64,000 nt of DNA, taken from positions 6,014,001 through 6,078,000 of the forward strand of contig NW_025920104.1 of assembly GCF_902686445.1 (NCBI RefSeq). The letters run 5' to 3'. The position numbers and the translations under genes are program-made. The notes below the pieces were generated by a model. The model saw only the letters and a list, made by a program, of their open reading frames with translations, was not told the origin of the DNA and searched no databases. The stretch comes from Sciurus carolinensis. Taxonomy: Eukaryota; Chordata; Mammalia; Rodentia; Sciuridae. Positions 21,001 to 33,943 of the stretch are shown here, in pieces (position 1 is the stretch's first letter; the number at the start of each line of letters is the position of its first letter).

Positions 21001-24000
21001 GGTGAATGAAGGTACAAATGAATCACACCACATCCACCAGCATCGAAAGGCTGAGTACTTCAAGGAATGAAATCTATTCCTGGAATAAAAGACTTTGGGG
21101 ACACACTTCTTACATGATGGGGCTATAGAGATTTACTTTGTGGCATGGTACAATCATGAAAAACCAATGGACTCCTTCTACCTCATTTGTTTGTGTAAAT
21201 TTTCTTCTCTTTGTGTGAAACACTTTCTTGGGAAAGGTTAGGTTTTAAGTCTTCTAAAATAACTAGATGTACAGTAGAGATGGCAGGTACATGGTTTTCC
21301 AGGGCAGGTAGCTAAAACAAAAGAGTAGTGACAGAAAATAAACATTGGGTGCCCAGTAAACATTGAAAATAATGGAGAAATAAGTTCTCTTCTTTCTATA
21401 TTTATGTAGATTTACACCTATTGATTTTCCCGAGAGAGTATACAGTCTATATTTCTTTGGGAATGGGAATGTAGGTCATTTGAGTGGTAAATTCCTGGAA
21501 AAGGTTTAGGGGAATCCTCATACTTGGGTATTTGTCATGGACCTCTCCTGACAAGTTCTGATTCCTGCCTATTTAGACCATTCTCCTGATGTCTCATGTA
21601 ACCATAGACCAAAGATATCAGTATTGATTTTTGGTCCACTTGCTCTTTCCTCAAGGAGACAGAAATAAGAAGTAACTCCATGAATATCTACATGGAACTC
21701 TATGAAGAGATTGTCTTACATGTAGGAAAATAATAAACTCTGACCATCCTGGCTGATTCCACAGGGGACAATCCCCAATAAATATTTTTATATCCAGATT
21801 AGTTATTTATAAATACATGGATAAGCCTCTATATTTGGGTGACACTGTTTTATAAAATAAAGTCTTTGGTTAAATATTTGAGTAGAAAGAAAATACTCTC
21901 CAGTACTTAAATATCCACCCTACCAGCCATGTTCAGTGACAGAAACATGAAAGTTCTGTCACAGATTCTACATGGAATATCCTGCTCCTATCATTGCAGA
22001 TCCCCTGACATTCATGCACATTACACACAAACATAGAAGGTGAATGTAAAAGGATTTCTCAGATATGATCTCATATGAGGACTTGCTTGGATTGGTCTTC
22101 TCTGGGCTGCTGTCTTTTACCAGTGGTTGCCTCCTGATAAGTGGTCATATGGTTCTGCTGAGGGCTGAGTCAGTATCTAAAAATATTCCCAACTCTGGAC
22201 AATTTTGTGCCTAGAACATTGGAAACTTTGAATGTGTCAAGAAAATGTCTTGCTGTCTTGAAAATCTTTCTTAACATGAGCTAAACAAGTAAATGTCTCC
22301 AGAATGTGGGTGCCAGATTTCTACCTTCTGTTGGGTTATAGTGCTAATAAACCATCATTTCTTCAATGTTTAATTACCTGGGTCTCTTTCCATATAAAAC
22401 CTCTCAAAATTTCCTTTGGAGTGCTGATTTGTCATCTCCTTAACAATCCAAAATTATACAAATAGGGATGGACTTTCAGCCCCTTGGGAATTTGTCAGTG
22501 CACTATTGCCCACTTCTGTGGAGGCTTATAGCAAGTCTGGCAGGTGCCCTGGAGATTTGAAATTGGATGCAACATTAGAACTTTTATTTCATCCAAGTGA
22601 GTTTAATCTATATCTTGAGCCTGCATCCAGGCTGGAGTCAGAAAATCACAATAATTCCAGAATATACTTGTTAGTGAATTCAAAATGGTGTAAAAGCAAG
22701 CTGTAATTCTGGGCTCACTAGCTCACTGGTGAGAAATATTTCCAGTGGTCACATGATTGCAGCCTTGCACAAACCCCATGTCAACCTTGTTGCCCATGCA
22801 AATGCCAGGTCAGTCACCTGGTATCAGTCAGTGGTCACTCACCTGCCTTTAAAAAACCCACAAAGGCACTGCCCACATATGCATCCTTAATTCAAAATTC
22901 AGCACCATTCTTTAAGCATGGCACATCCCCTGAGTCAGGGCAACTAGAAATATCTCTATGAGCTTCCTAGCATGTGTTTCCAATGACAGCTCTGTAGGAC
23001 ATCCAGGGCAGAGTTGGGTGTCCCACAGGCTCTGAGTGGGAACAGGGACTGTAAGCAGATAATTCCTTTCTATCTTTCTACATACTGACCCACAAACTCA
23101 ATATGCCACTACAGTTGTATATGCTTCAGATAATGTGCTCAAGATATACAGTAACAGATAGCACAATAGTAATTTCATCATACATGCAATTTACTTTTTT
23201 TTATATTTGAGAATTACTTGAGTTAATATCATCCATATTTTTAAACCATTATTCTAAAATCTGCATAAAAACCTGTAGAACAGTTTTACCATGGTTGACC
23301 CAGTATTATTATTTCTTTATAATATTTGTTTTTCTCCTAGTTTTTAGCAATCTTAAATATAATCTGTAAAATATAAAGTTGTTACCCAAAAGAATAAACC
23401 AAACAGTGAGAGTAGAGAAATAATTTTTGGTTGGAGGAGGATTTCTCCTCTCTCTCATGATTATTCCACAAGGACCACTTTCCTTGGCACAAATTCTGCC
23501 CTTGAATTATTTGGACTTCTGTCTCGTTAGCCTCCTTGTGTGACTCATTCCTACTCACCTCTCTTTTTGTTGTGGTTTTGCTGAATTTGGGCAGGTATGA
23601 AGGAGCACTCACTTCTGGTCATCCCCCACCAGCACTGGAGGAGGAGCCAGAGGTAACCAAACTGAAGCACATTTGAGAAACAAGACTGAGCAGTAGCAAT
23701 CGGTGAGGTCATCTATGGGAGAAAAGTGCTCAGGCCACAGTCTATGTCCTCTAAGGAAGAGTGACTTTATTTTGCTTTCTGAGAAAGATGAAATTTAATC
23801 TATATGCCCCAACTGCTTTGAGTTTTCCAATGAACAGAATGGGAAGTCTTGGAGTGTTCAGGATGAGAGCAGAGTGAGGTAGAGCTGTTTATATCTTTTT
23901 AGGTGTCCCAAGTCTCTTATTCTACTTCTATATGATCATTAGTGTCTATCAGGTCATATGGCTCATCTCCTAGGTGAGAGAATGTCATTTTGACCACATG

Positions 24001-25180
24001 GACATACCACAGAGACTAGATTATTTTAGGGAGAAAGATGTGCACTCTCTATACTTGGAGCTATAAACTCAATGTAATTTGGTTTGGAAATATTCTCAGC
24101 TGAATAAATGAGAAACTTGTGTCAGAAGTCATGGTATATTGATCCAACATAGGTCTGTCCCTGATGATTTTACAAGATTGGAAAACAAGAGCCCTTAGGA
24201 CTGGCTTACTTCTGTGTACAGAACCACTTTTCTCCCCTTCTTTCAAAGGTATTATTATTTTGGAGTTGTTGGTTTCTCTGTCTTCCCACAAAGTTATCCT
24301 TGGTAGACATTTGATCCACAGCTGACAAAAGGACAGTGTGCAAAGATGTGACTGTGCTAAGCCTAGTATTGTCTGGCTTCCTGAAGACACTGGGAAAACA
24401 TGGTTTCTTCTTCCCAGAGCCCTTAGCCAGTAATAATAATAAAAGGTTATTTTATAACTAAATTGTCAGTCACAAAGGTGCTGGAAGTCACTACATCCAC
24501 TGAATATCATATGTCTGCAAGTGTATGTGGCCAGAAACTAAGGATGCAATTGCCAGAAACAAGGCCTTGTGATAAGGCCACATTTGTGGTAGAACATCCT
24601 TGACTCCTCATTGAGAAGAGCTAGGACAGTCCTCAACTTGATCTCAGATTGCAAAGATGACTAAAGTCATAACTGGAAAATTGCTTGTGGCAGAGCACAG
24701 GGTTCATTTGTGTTCTGGTGTGACCTTATAGCTCAAGTTCTTCAAACTGTGCCTGAAGACACTGCCTCAGATGCAGAGTGATTTTAAAAGTGCAAAATGG
24801 ACAATAATTTTTTAAGTAGGACTCATTTTGATTGGCAATTGTCATAAACAATTGAGATTTTAAATACATTTTTGTAAGCATAACAGGTAAATTGAACTAA
24901 GAAAACTAAACAAAAAATAATACAAGTTCCAAAATTGCAAAGGTTACATAAAATAAATATGTTTGGAAATGTCTACAAGATATAAGTGTCAGGAATCCTT
25001 CCAATCTGAGTAACAAACTGACTGGTGTAGATTCTCTTTGAGGTGCTGTCAGGTTGTCATCATTCTTCTGCTTCCCCTCTTCCTCCTTTAGGCCTATATA
25101 ATCTTCTTGTACCTAAGGGAGACTAGCAATGAACTGGGAAGCCATAATTAATTAAAAACATCACTTTGGAGCATTTGACT
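18070..25180. other. Stretch without a supportable gene
   Basis: Open frames are all short (the longest is 123 codons at 20069-20440, minus) and none shows a domain I recognise. 18070-18760 is locally GC-richer (about 50%), with four overlapping short frames but no motif. 20630-20940 resembles an old LTR (listed separately). 19950-19980 has CCAGAACCCAGAGAATCTGATTCAG, as in MER5A-type DNA transposon relics. The rest is AT-rich and unassigned. Confidence 0.55.
20630..20945 (+). repeat. Possible old MaLR-type LTR
   Basis: Three anchors occur in the right order and spacing for an ancient mammalian LTR: CCAAATCTCATATGTTGA, then TCTTATAAATAA, then CAAATAAATTTCTGTTTAA, which holds a polyadenylation signal. 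The rest is too diverged for a family name. Confidence 0.35.
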
Positions 25181-25184
25181 TCAT

Positions 25185-25300
25185 AATCTGGCTATACCAC
25201 TTTCAAGACCAGTCGCTTTGGGCAGGAGGTTTATCTTCCTCTGGGCCCTTGTCTCCTCATTTGTGAAATGAGGATATCCCAGTGCCTGAGTTCTTGGACA
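25185..25300 (+). repeat. MIR SINE
   Basis: Successive segments track the MIR consensus: CTGGCTATACCACTTTCAAG, then TCTGGGCCC.TGTCTCCTCAT and TTGTGAAATGAGGATA. Confidence 0.75.
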
Positions 25301-25770
25301 GTGCCACACATGAACTGACAAAGATGGAGTATTCCCAGCTCTATGGTGGAAAAAACTGTTTCACTGCAAATAAGAGAGTTGTCAGCCCAGATGGTCTTAT
25401 CTTCACTATTTATTTTCTCTTCCTTGATAAGTAACTTCTCATTTTTTTCTGTGATTTGATCGCTGCATTTCACCCCAGGTGGGATGAGTAGGGCAGATGA
25501 TCATGCCTATGTAATCAGAGCATGGAAACCCTCTGAACAAGGAAGAACTTCCCTGCTAAGTTGACTTGAGCTCATCCAGAGAGACTGCTCCAGAGGTCCA
25601 CAAATGACTGTTAAGAAGTGAGCACAAAAATCTTACTGCCATCTTTAAGCTCCAGGGGAGGCCAGAAAATGGAATAAGATCTGAGAGATGAAAAGAGAGT
25701 AGATCACAGAGAACAGCTGTGTCTGCCTTCTGAACTACCCTCAGGGTTTATACTTGTTAAATAAACCCCT

Positions 25771-25788
25771 ACACACACACACACACAC
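25771..25788. repeat. (CA)n microsatellite
   Basis: Nine AC units. Confidence 0.9.
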
Positions 25789-25939
25789 CTATGCCTATGT
25801 TAGTTTGAGTTGGTGTTAGTTTTCTGTCACTTGAAACAAAGAGTGATGTTTGAACTATTTTTTTCTCAATCCCCTTTCTTTTGCACCAGTGAAGTGACAA
25901 GAGAATGGTAACAATGAACAACAGAAGATTAAATCGCTC

Positions 25940-26830
25940 TAGAAATCAAACCTAATTAGTAAGTGGTCAAATGAACTAAACAGAAACTTCTTAAAAGAAG
26001 AAATACAAATGGCCAACAAACATGAAAAATTGTTCAACTAACCAATTAGGGAAATGCAAACCAAATATACAGAGATTTCATCTCTCACCAGTCAAAACTG
26101 CTGTCATGAAGAATACAAATAATAAATGATTCAGAGTACATGGAGAAAAAGGAGTATTTTTATACCATTGAAGAAACTGTAAATTAATACCACCACTAGG
26201 AGATGATATAGAGGCTCCTCAAAAGACTAGGCATAAAAGCACCATATGGCCCAGCTATACAACTGTGCACTATTTATCCTGAGGAATTGAAGTCATCATG
26301 CTACAGTGATATATACACACCCATTACCCATGTTTATAGTAGTACAGTTCAAAAAATCCAACAATAAAACTCGCCTTGGTGCACATCAATGGATGAATGG
26401 ATGAAGAAAATCATCCATATATACATAATGAAGTTTTATCCAGCCATAAGAAAATGTTGCTTACACAGACACACACACACACACACACCAAATGTAGTTT
26501 TATTCATCCAAAAAGAAAATTAAAAGTATGTCTTTGAGGAAAATGGATGGGACAAGAGAACATTATTTAAGTGGAATAAGTCAGATTCAGTAGGTTAAGG
26601 GTCATATGTCATATATGTAAGCTAGAGAGGAAAAGGAAAACAAAGCAGGGGGTAGATCTTCTAAAAATCAAAGAAAGATCAGTAGAGGAATGGAACCAAG
26701 GTGTGGAAAGTAGGGAGGTAGGGGTGAAGTACTGTGGAATGATTTCCACTAAATTATATTGTTATATCATGTTCATGTATAATATGTAACAACAAATCCC
26801 AGCATTATATACAACTGAGTGCAGACTTGA
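25940..26830 (+). mobile_element. L1 3' fragment (end of ORF2 and 3' UTR)
   Basis: Readable ORF2 C-terminal sequence (AACTTCTTAAAAGAAGAAATACAAATGGCCAACAAAC, GAAATGCAAACC, TATGGCCCAGCTATAC) is followed by the typical AGGTAGGGG-rich 3' UTR and TATAATATGTAACAACAAATCC. A (CA)n tract at 26466-26488 interrupts it. It is heavily mutated and 5' truncated. Confidence 0.75.
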
Positions 26831-26839
26831 AAATCAGGA

Positions 26840-29110
26840 TCATGTCCTTGTTACACCTGTTTTGAAGATTAAACACCCAAAAATGCTGAAGCAAGAAAGC
26901 AAGTTTTATTTAAATTATAGAATATATAGAGAGAGGTAGTCAGGTATAGAGATTCCTCTGGAGAGAAGGGGGTCCACAGCTGATGCCTGAGGGTTCAGGG
27001 GTGTCTTTTCCTATTTTTAAGATTTTAAGTTTTCTTTATTTTCATGTCTCCTCCTCCTCTTATCTTACCTATGTGGCTTAAGATGACCAAAATGGGAGGA
27101 AGAGAGATATCCAGGGGATGAATGCTTGGGTTGGAAAATATAAAATTTCTCCTCCTCTGGAGGCACTTAGCAACCAGATGATGGGGAATGCTCCCTATCC
27201 ATTTCTTTACTTTGACTATTAGCTACCAGTTTTTTTCCCCTGGACTCACAGCTATAATACATTAATTAAAAATAAGAAAAAAAGTTTAAGTCCATAAAAG
27301 CCTGAGAATGACTTGACATTGGCCACATGTTGCCGCACAGCTTTAGGCAATCCCAGAGACTTGAGTCCTTCATGGGCCTCTCCATATGCAAAGATTACAA
27401 GTTACATTTTATGACTGCACTGGTACAAAGATGAATATTATTCAAGAAAGATTGCATTAATTTATTTTTCTTAGGATTTCAAAATAAAACATTTCAATGG
27501 GATGCAGGTACCATGATTTTTGTGTCCAATGGATATATCAACTCTGAAAGTACTTGCTGTTTTCTGTATTACAGATAATGTTTTATTCAGTGGGCATATA
27601 TTTGTAACAAACAATTTCTGTCTTATTTCAGGCAAATCAATTTTTACTGGATCTACAATGCATTTTGAGAACCACATCAACTGAGGCACATTTCTTGAGT
27701 AAATATAGTAGGTATAGCTACCTATGTTGTAGATTACCTTTTGTGAGCTGTCAGAGCAATGATCACTTCTGATTGGTTAAATGTAGTTGAGGTTTGATTG
27801 TGCTGAACTGGATGGGAGGGAAAATTCAGACACCTCTCACATTTAATTGGCCAAATACACAGTTTTCTTATTGGACCAATAACCCCCTATACAGGAGATG
27901 CAGGCTGGTAATGATCATCCTGTAAAATCATGCTGGTTGTACAGTGCAGAGGCTTTTCATTTGTGTAGGTAATTCTCTAGCATGAAAAGCCTCACATGCA
28001 AATCTTTGTTTAAAGAAAATGGAAATTTATGTCCATCTTGTTGAAATGTCTGAAACCTGGCCTCAGGGATCATGGATAATGAGCATCCTGCCATTATTGA
28101 TCATTTGCACATTGCAGTGGGAAACAATGGTAACTGATGCTCAGGAATGGGCCAACTTTTTCTCCCAGTAGACCTGTTAGAGTGTAAGAAGGGAAAGACT
28201 GTCCTGGTGTTTTCCTCTATTCTTACATTTTCTCCCTTTGATTTTTCTGAAAGAGCTATAGACCAACGTTTCAGAAATCATGACAATTTTTCTGGAGCAA
28301 GATCAATACAGTACAGAATTTTTCAAATTAGTATATTAGGGTTTATGATTTCTGGAAAACTGAGGCAGTACTAAGACACCCCCTTCAAACTCTGATTCTT
28401 GTGACCAAGTCAGAAAAATTTCAGACATTTCACTCAGATTAACAGGCTTGAGTTTACTGAAGGGATAAAACAAAGAAAAAATACACTCTCAAGGGAGAGA
28501 GTAGGTCCTCTAAGAAATGAGAGACTGTGTGCTTCCTCTGCAATCTAGTTTTATTGGAGGGTCCCAGAGAATTTTCCAGGGAGTCCCACCAAGGACCAAA
28601 TATTAAATTTTGTCAGATAGCTAAATATGAAGTCCCCACTGCCATAACAACTCTAGGTCATTTTGGCCCATGCTGACTGGTTTTCATTGAATTTTTAACC
28701 ATAAATTCTTATAGATTTTATAATTAGAAATAATTATCCTTAACTCCCTGTGTTTTGGGCCCTGGTTTGTTGAAAGATTCATAAAATTCTCCCTCTTCCA
28801 GGTAACTTGGGTCCACCTCATCTACATTATTTTATACCTCCTTCCAAAACAGGTAGTTTGCAGAGAAATGTGACATATCCTGTCCACTTAGGCCAGGCAG
28901 TGATGCAGAAAATTTGCTTATTGAAAAATAATGCATGTGTGGATCAGCACATTGAGATCATTTTATAGAATTTTTCTCTTAACCTCATGTTCTCACAACT
29001 CACATCTCTCTGTCTCCTATCATTGAAAAAAAAATGAACAACCTAAGTCACACTATGTTTGAGAATGGGTATCTAAGAGTGGATTCCAGACCAACATGAG
29101 TTTTACCAGA
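26840..29110. other. Stretch without a supportable gene
   Basis: Moderately AT-rich; no frame over 75 codons. I see no coding or RNA gene signal. Confidence 0.5.
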
Positions 29111-29117
29111 GAACATA

Positions 29118-29222
29118 ATAGCAATGCAGATTCTCAGGTCAAACCCCAGATGTATAGTATCAGACACAAAAATCCCAATTTTCACAATTGCTCCAGGTGA
29201 CACTTGGGATTGACCACCTGTG
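29118..29222 (+). repeat. MER5A-like hAT DNA-transposon relic
   Basis: AATGCAGATTCTCAGGTCAAACCCCAGA...ATTGCTCCAGGTGACAC follows the MER5A consensus order, with about a quarter of sites changed. Confidence 0.55.
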
Positions 29223-29254
29223 TTTCCTCCAAGAACAGGATCTTTTACACCACC

Positions 29255-29278
29255 AAAAAAAAAAAAAAAAAAAAAAAA
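29255..29278. repeat. Poly(A) tract
   Basis: A run of about 24 A. The sequence before it is not a recognisable SINE, so the source of the tail is unclear. Confidence 0.85.
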
Positions 29279-29279
29279 G

Positions 29280-30825
29280 CCTTTTTATGATGATCTCACT
29301 GACTGACACAGCAGGAAGACTGACTTCCAGGGATGGACAGTTTCAGTCCAGGTAGACAAACCCTGAGACCAAAGGGGCTGCACGTGCAGTCCTGTAGTGC
29401 CAAAGAATCCAGGGAATCCTGTTGTACTGTCCCCTTTAAGGTTCTCTACTCTCTCCATATCTAATAGTCAAAACCCTGTAAATGTTGTGACCCTTACTTT
29501 TCTACTGGAGGTGGAAGTATTACCTTTTCTGTTGTTTAAGAAACTCCAAAAGTCATGTCACTGCTCTGTGACCACAACTGGGAGGACTACATTTTTTCTT
29601 ATGTGGAAGATCTTGGTTCCTGGTGTGTAGATTCCTGCATTTGCCCCTCAATTCCATCAGATGGCGAGAGTGTACTTTCCTGCCAGCACTGAGGGGAACA
29701 CCACAGACAGGTTGCAAGCTTCTAAGTCCCATCAAAGTCCCTAAGGTGTCAGTGTTCTGAGGACAATTTTCCTGCAGTATTCAGGAAGTGATAATCAGCC
29801 AGGGTCATTAACAAGAGGGAGTAATAATCATTTTAGTGTATAAGAAAAGTCCTTTAGAATTTTGCAAGTTCTAGTTCCCATGCATGGCAGACTGACATTT
29901 TCCAATAGTCCTGAGTTCTGGGGGTGGCAGAGCTATATAGTCACAGACCTTAATAAGACCAGACAGGAGGAGGAGAGGTCATGAAATCATGAGAAGTCTA
30001 ATTTGATTTTAATGATACCCAGAAAACTATATGACCTTCCTTATGTGATGCATTAAAGTGTTCATTGGGAGGGTAACTGAGGAGGTGGGAAGAGAACTAG
30101 CATTTGAATCATGTGCCCAAGTGTATCTCTTTTCCAGTTGATTGTGAACTTTTCCCCTGTGCCTCTTCTGTGACCCAAGCTTGGAACCATAACAGTAGAG
30201 AGTGTTTGAAACAGGAATAGTGCTTTCACAATTTTCACTTGGAAGTGAAGTGACCTTCCTCCACTCCCACCTCGACAACACTTCCTGTTCATCATAACTA
30301 AGATCAGGAGGGCCTAACAGAAAGCAGAGGACAGGCATCCCCCATGACACAGGCTTGGAGGTTTGGGTTATGGATGCAATAGCCTTGGCTCTTTTGAGAA
30401 CTTTGCAAGTTTGACATTGTTTTAAGGGTAACTTCAGTTTGTTTTAATTGGATATGGTAAGACTTACAGAAAGATATTTTGCTCTCACAGTCTGCTACAG
30501 TTTCCTAAAACAAATATTTTAGGCTATGTGCAAAACACCAAGGTTGGTGAGAAGGCAGAACATGTGGAAGGTGAGGGAGAACATGGGAAAGAGACTTCAT
30601 TTTATTTGAGCAGGAAAAAAGATGATGCAGCATAATAAGTTTTAGGATTAGTCTGTTTCAAAGATTTCATACTTCTCTAAAGGACAAGGGCCATCTCTGG
30701 GTCTCTGGTTTATGAACTTGATGGAATTGGAATTGGTGTTGTGGGAACAAGATCAGTTATCTTGGATAAGGTGAACATGCTGGGGAGATAAATGACTCTC
30801 TAGGAATTAGTTATTTCCAGGAAGG
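29280..30825. other. Stretch without a supportable gene
   Basis: Only short open frames occur (107 codons at most, minus strand 30027-30350, no domain seen). No repeat family was recognised. Confidence 0.5.
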
Positions 30826-30829
30826 CATA

Positions 30830-31012
30830 CCCTGGGTATAATGGTATCTGCCTGTAATCCAAGTCACTCAAGGGACTGAGGCAGAAGTATCACAAGTTTC
30901 AGGCCAGCCTGAACTACTTAATGAGACCCTGCATTAAAAATTTTAAAAAGGTGCTAGGGATCTAGTTAAGTTTTGGAACAGTTGTAGAATGCTTCTGGGT
31001 TCAATCCAAGTT
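30830..31012 (+). repeat. B1/ID composite SINE, plus strand
   Basis: The B1 half contains ATCTGCCTGTAATCCAAG and CAGGCCAGCCTGAACTAC. It is followed by ID-like GGTGCTAGGGATCTAG and GGGTTCAATCC (B box). Confidence 0.8.
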
Positions 31013-31047
31013 TCCCTAATGTGTGCACATGTGTATGTGCTTGAACG

Positions 31048-31048
<1 letters not shown>

Positions 31049-31089
<41 letters not shown>
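31049..31089. repeat. (AC)n microsatellite
   Basis: About 21 uninterrupted AC units just after a SINE. The length suggests a polymorphic locus. Confidence 0.95.
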
Positions 31090-31090
<1 letters not shown>

Positions 31091-31094
31091 TCTT

Positions 31095-32130
31095 GCAACA
31101 AACAGCCAAGGAAGTAATGCCCTTCAGGGTCAGGAAAGACCTGATATCAAAGAAAGAGAGTGCCAACAGCAATGGTATAGTTAAAAAAGCACTTTCAATA
31201 CCCAACAAGGAAGAAATTGTAACTCTGCAGGTGCCCCTAGCAAGCCTGCTTTCTGGTACCTCCAGACCTGTGTTTATGGTCCTCCAGATCACTTGCTTCA
31301 CAGATGACAAACAGACTCTTGGGTGATTGGACTCTGTTTTAATGGGTTTCAAATTGAAATAAAGCTTTCCAGTTTAAAATGAAGCTTGGTAAGCAGAACA
31401 TAGAATGCAAATTACCTGCAACAGACTGTCCTTTGATCCTCAGTTTGTCTCCCAGAGATGCCAACCTGGAGCAAGCTCAGGATGCTTGGGACAAGGACAG
31501 ACATACCAGAGAAAAGAGGGTGGGCAAACATTGCAGGATATTTTTTTCTCACTGGAGTTTGTATTTTCTTATGGAAACTTGGAAGGGATAAATGAAGCAC
31601 TGCACAGACCACTGGAATGAACAAGGTAAGAAATCAGCAGGTTTTCTTTGCATTAGACCTTCTCAGGTCATCAACTCCAGCATTGGGCAGTGGATTTATT
31701 GGCCCTGCATGTTAATGTGTGTTTGTGCTTTTATGCACATGACAGTCAAGTGCTCTTTGACTCACTGTGCATGTGTGGGATAGAGGAGTAAGAAAGACTA
31801 TTTCTCATTTGGGGGTTACTGCTTAGAAGGAATCTTGCCTGATAATCAAGGAGGAATATCTGGCTTGACATCACCTACTGGACTTGGACAGGAAAACTTT
31901 TGGAAGAATGTTCAAACTCTTTGACAGATAGACTATAGTATGAGGATCAGGTCCAAATTAGTATTCCCCCTGCCCCCAGGCTTTAAGTTTCTCCTGAGAA
32001 TAGGCTGTGTGTCTACCTCTCCCCCTTAATTTTTTTCCTTGTCTTCCTTCCTCACCTACTATGAGACACTCACTGTGCCTGAAGCACTGGATGAACTTGA
32101 AAAGGTCCAGTGTCTTCCTTTGTAGCATTT
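31095..32130. other. Stretch without a supportable gene
   Basis: Overlapping short frames occur at 31093-31620 (about 70 codons each) with no recognisable domain. No RNA gene was seen. Confidence 0.5.
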
Positions 32131-32132
32131 AT

Positions 32133-32353
32133 GATCTAGACCAGGGTTCCTGAACATCATCATGATTAACATGAAAATACAAGATGGTTCTTTGTGTTGT
32201 GGATTTTCCCTGTTCATAATTATGTGTTTAGTAGCATCCCTGAACAATGCCTAGCATTGTCACCTGCACTTTTTGAAAATCAAAAATGCCTACAGACTGT
32301 CCCAATGTACCCTGGGTGTGACCATTGCCCTGACTGACAACTAACCACTGAGG
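32133..32353 (+). mobile_element. MER20 hAT-Charlie DNA transposon relic
   Basis: Segments follow MER20 in order: CTAGACCAGGGTTCCTGAAC at the end, then TTCTTTGTGTTGTGG, GTTTAGTAGCATCCCTG, AATGCCTAGCA, AAAATGCCTACAGAC and CCAATGTACCCTGGG. It is non-autonomous, with no coding capacity. MER20 copies are known in eutherians as sources of regulatory sequence. Confidence 0.8.
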
Positions 32354-32359
32354 CAGACA

Positions 32360-33625
32360 GCTATGTTCACACCTGCAGTGGATTTACCACAACTGTCTCT
32401 GTGCTTACATGGATTCTATTCAGGAATCTGCTACTGTTCACAGAGACTGGTTTGTGAGACTTGCAGTGGGTGTTAGTACATGCCTATTGTGAAATAGTAA
32501 TTGACCAGAGGCTACCAGATAAATCCCTGGTGAAGAAAGGCTCCAACTTAATATCATGGTATGTTAGCAAGGAGGCATTTTAGTGACAGTAATATAGTGG
32601 AATTATTTGAAAATAAATCAGAATAAAATGTCCTTACCTGTTATTCCTTTTCAGTCTTTCCTTTACCATGAAATAACAGATGGGAAAATGAATCTGTGTC
32701 AGGGCTGGCCTGCATCCTGAATTTTTTCTTCTTTTTGCATAAAACTCCAAGTCCTTCTGTGTATCTGTGGCCCCTTAAATAGAAAAGCAAAGAATATAAA
32801 TGTCTTTCTTTGTGCCTAATACAGTGGTGAGTTTTGGCTTTTGCCAAATATTTGACCCTATCACCAATAACTCTTTGCAAACTGAGCTTCACAGTGAACC
32901 TCTAGAGTCAGTGGCCTTGAAGTAAAAACAAAACAATAAGGGATGGACTTAAACTCACTGATGTGCCATGTCATTTATTGATTACAAAGATTCATTGAGA
33001 ATGTTTGGAGGACTTCTAACATCAACTTTGATCATTTTTATTATTTATTTTAATTGTTGTTTGTTAAACTAATAACCAACATGTCACTTTCAATGTATTT
33101 GAATGTTTTACTTCTAGTATTTTAAAGCATTAATGGCAAAATTCTCCCTCTTTTTTCCTACTTGTATTTTCTACTTGTTCCAATTAATGCATATTCTCCC
33201 TTTTACTAAATTAGCTGCTACAGCAAATAACCCCTATTCATCTTTTTCTTCTACTTGGGGGGTGTTATTCCTTTGCATATGCTATCTTTTGTTTCTTTTT
33301 TCTTTTTGTTCCACCTTTCCAGCCCATTTTACTTCTTATGTAATACTGCATCAAACAGTATATATAATGACTAATTTTTCTCTTTGTTTCAGAACTCTAC
33401 TTCAAGCTTGTATCTGAATTATAGGAAGTTTGGAGAACAATATCAACACATTTTTCACTTTTATTAAGGTTGAATAGTACATGAATTGACTCATAACTGA
33501 CTGTATTAAACAGGGTTTAGTGACTGATCTCACACTGTTGCTATTACCAGTATCAGCAGAAACCACATATTGAGTTTAAGTATTTGCCCAAGCCAGGGCT
33601 CTTAAAGAAAATAGCTCACAAAGTA
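32360..33625. other. Stretch without a supportable gene
   Basis: AT-rich; one 94-codon hydrophobic frame (33133-33417, plus) is phenylalanine/leucine-rich, as T-rich DNA often gives, and has no homology that I recognise. Confidence 0.5.
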
Positions 33626-33629
33626 ATCC

Positions 33630-33943
33630 CTTGTTAAAATGAAGAAAGAAAAAGATTGATTAGACATGTAAGCAACATGAAAATGCAAGGGAGCAAACCA
33701 TTCTGGACAATCCATAGAGTTTCAGGAAAATTAATCTCCAAATACCACAATGGAGAATATTTCAGATTTAAAAAGTAGAAATCTAGTAGTTAAAATGTTC
33801 CATGAGCTAAAAGAAACTGTAAGGAATAAAATTATAAAACAGAAGAAGTGAAAGATTATTTCAACAGAGAAAGATTCTGAAAAAGAAACAAATGGAAGTC
33901 CTCAAAATGACTTAATTCACCATGTTAAAAATTTAATGGAGAA
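33630..33943 (+). mobile_element. L1 ORF1 N-terminal fragment
   Basis: AAAGATTATTTCAACAGAGAAAGATTCTGAAAAAGAAACAAATGGAAGTCCTC parallels the coiled-coil start of ORF1 in the L1 at 55174 (about 56245-56300). It is short and broken. Confidence 0.65.

Noticed and set aside
31049..31089. Minus-strand frame rich in Cys-Val repeats near 30966-31352
   Set aside because: It is the translation of the (AC)n microsatellite.
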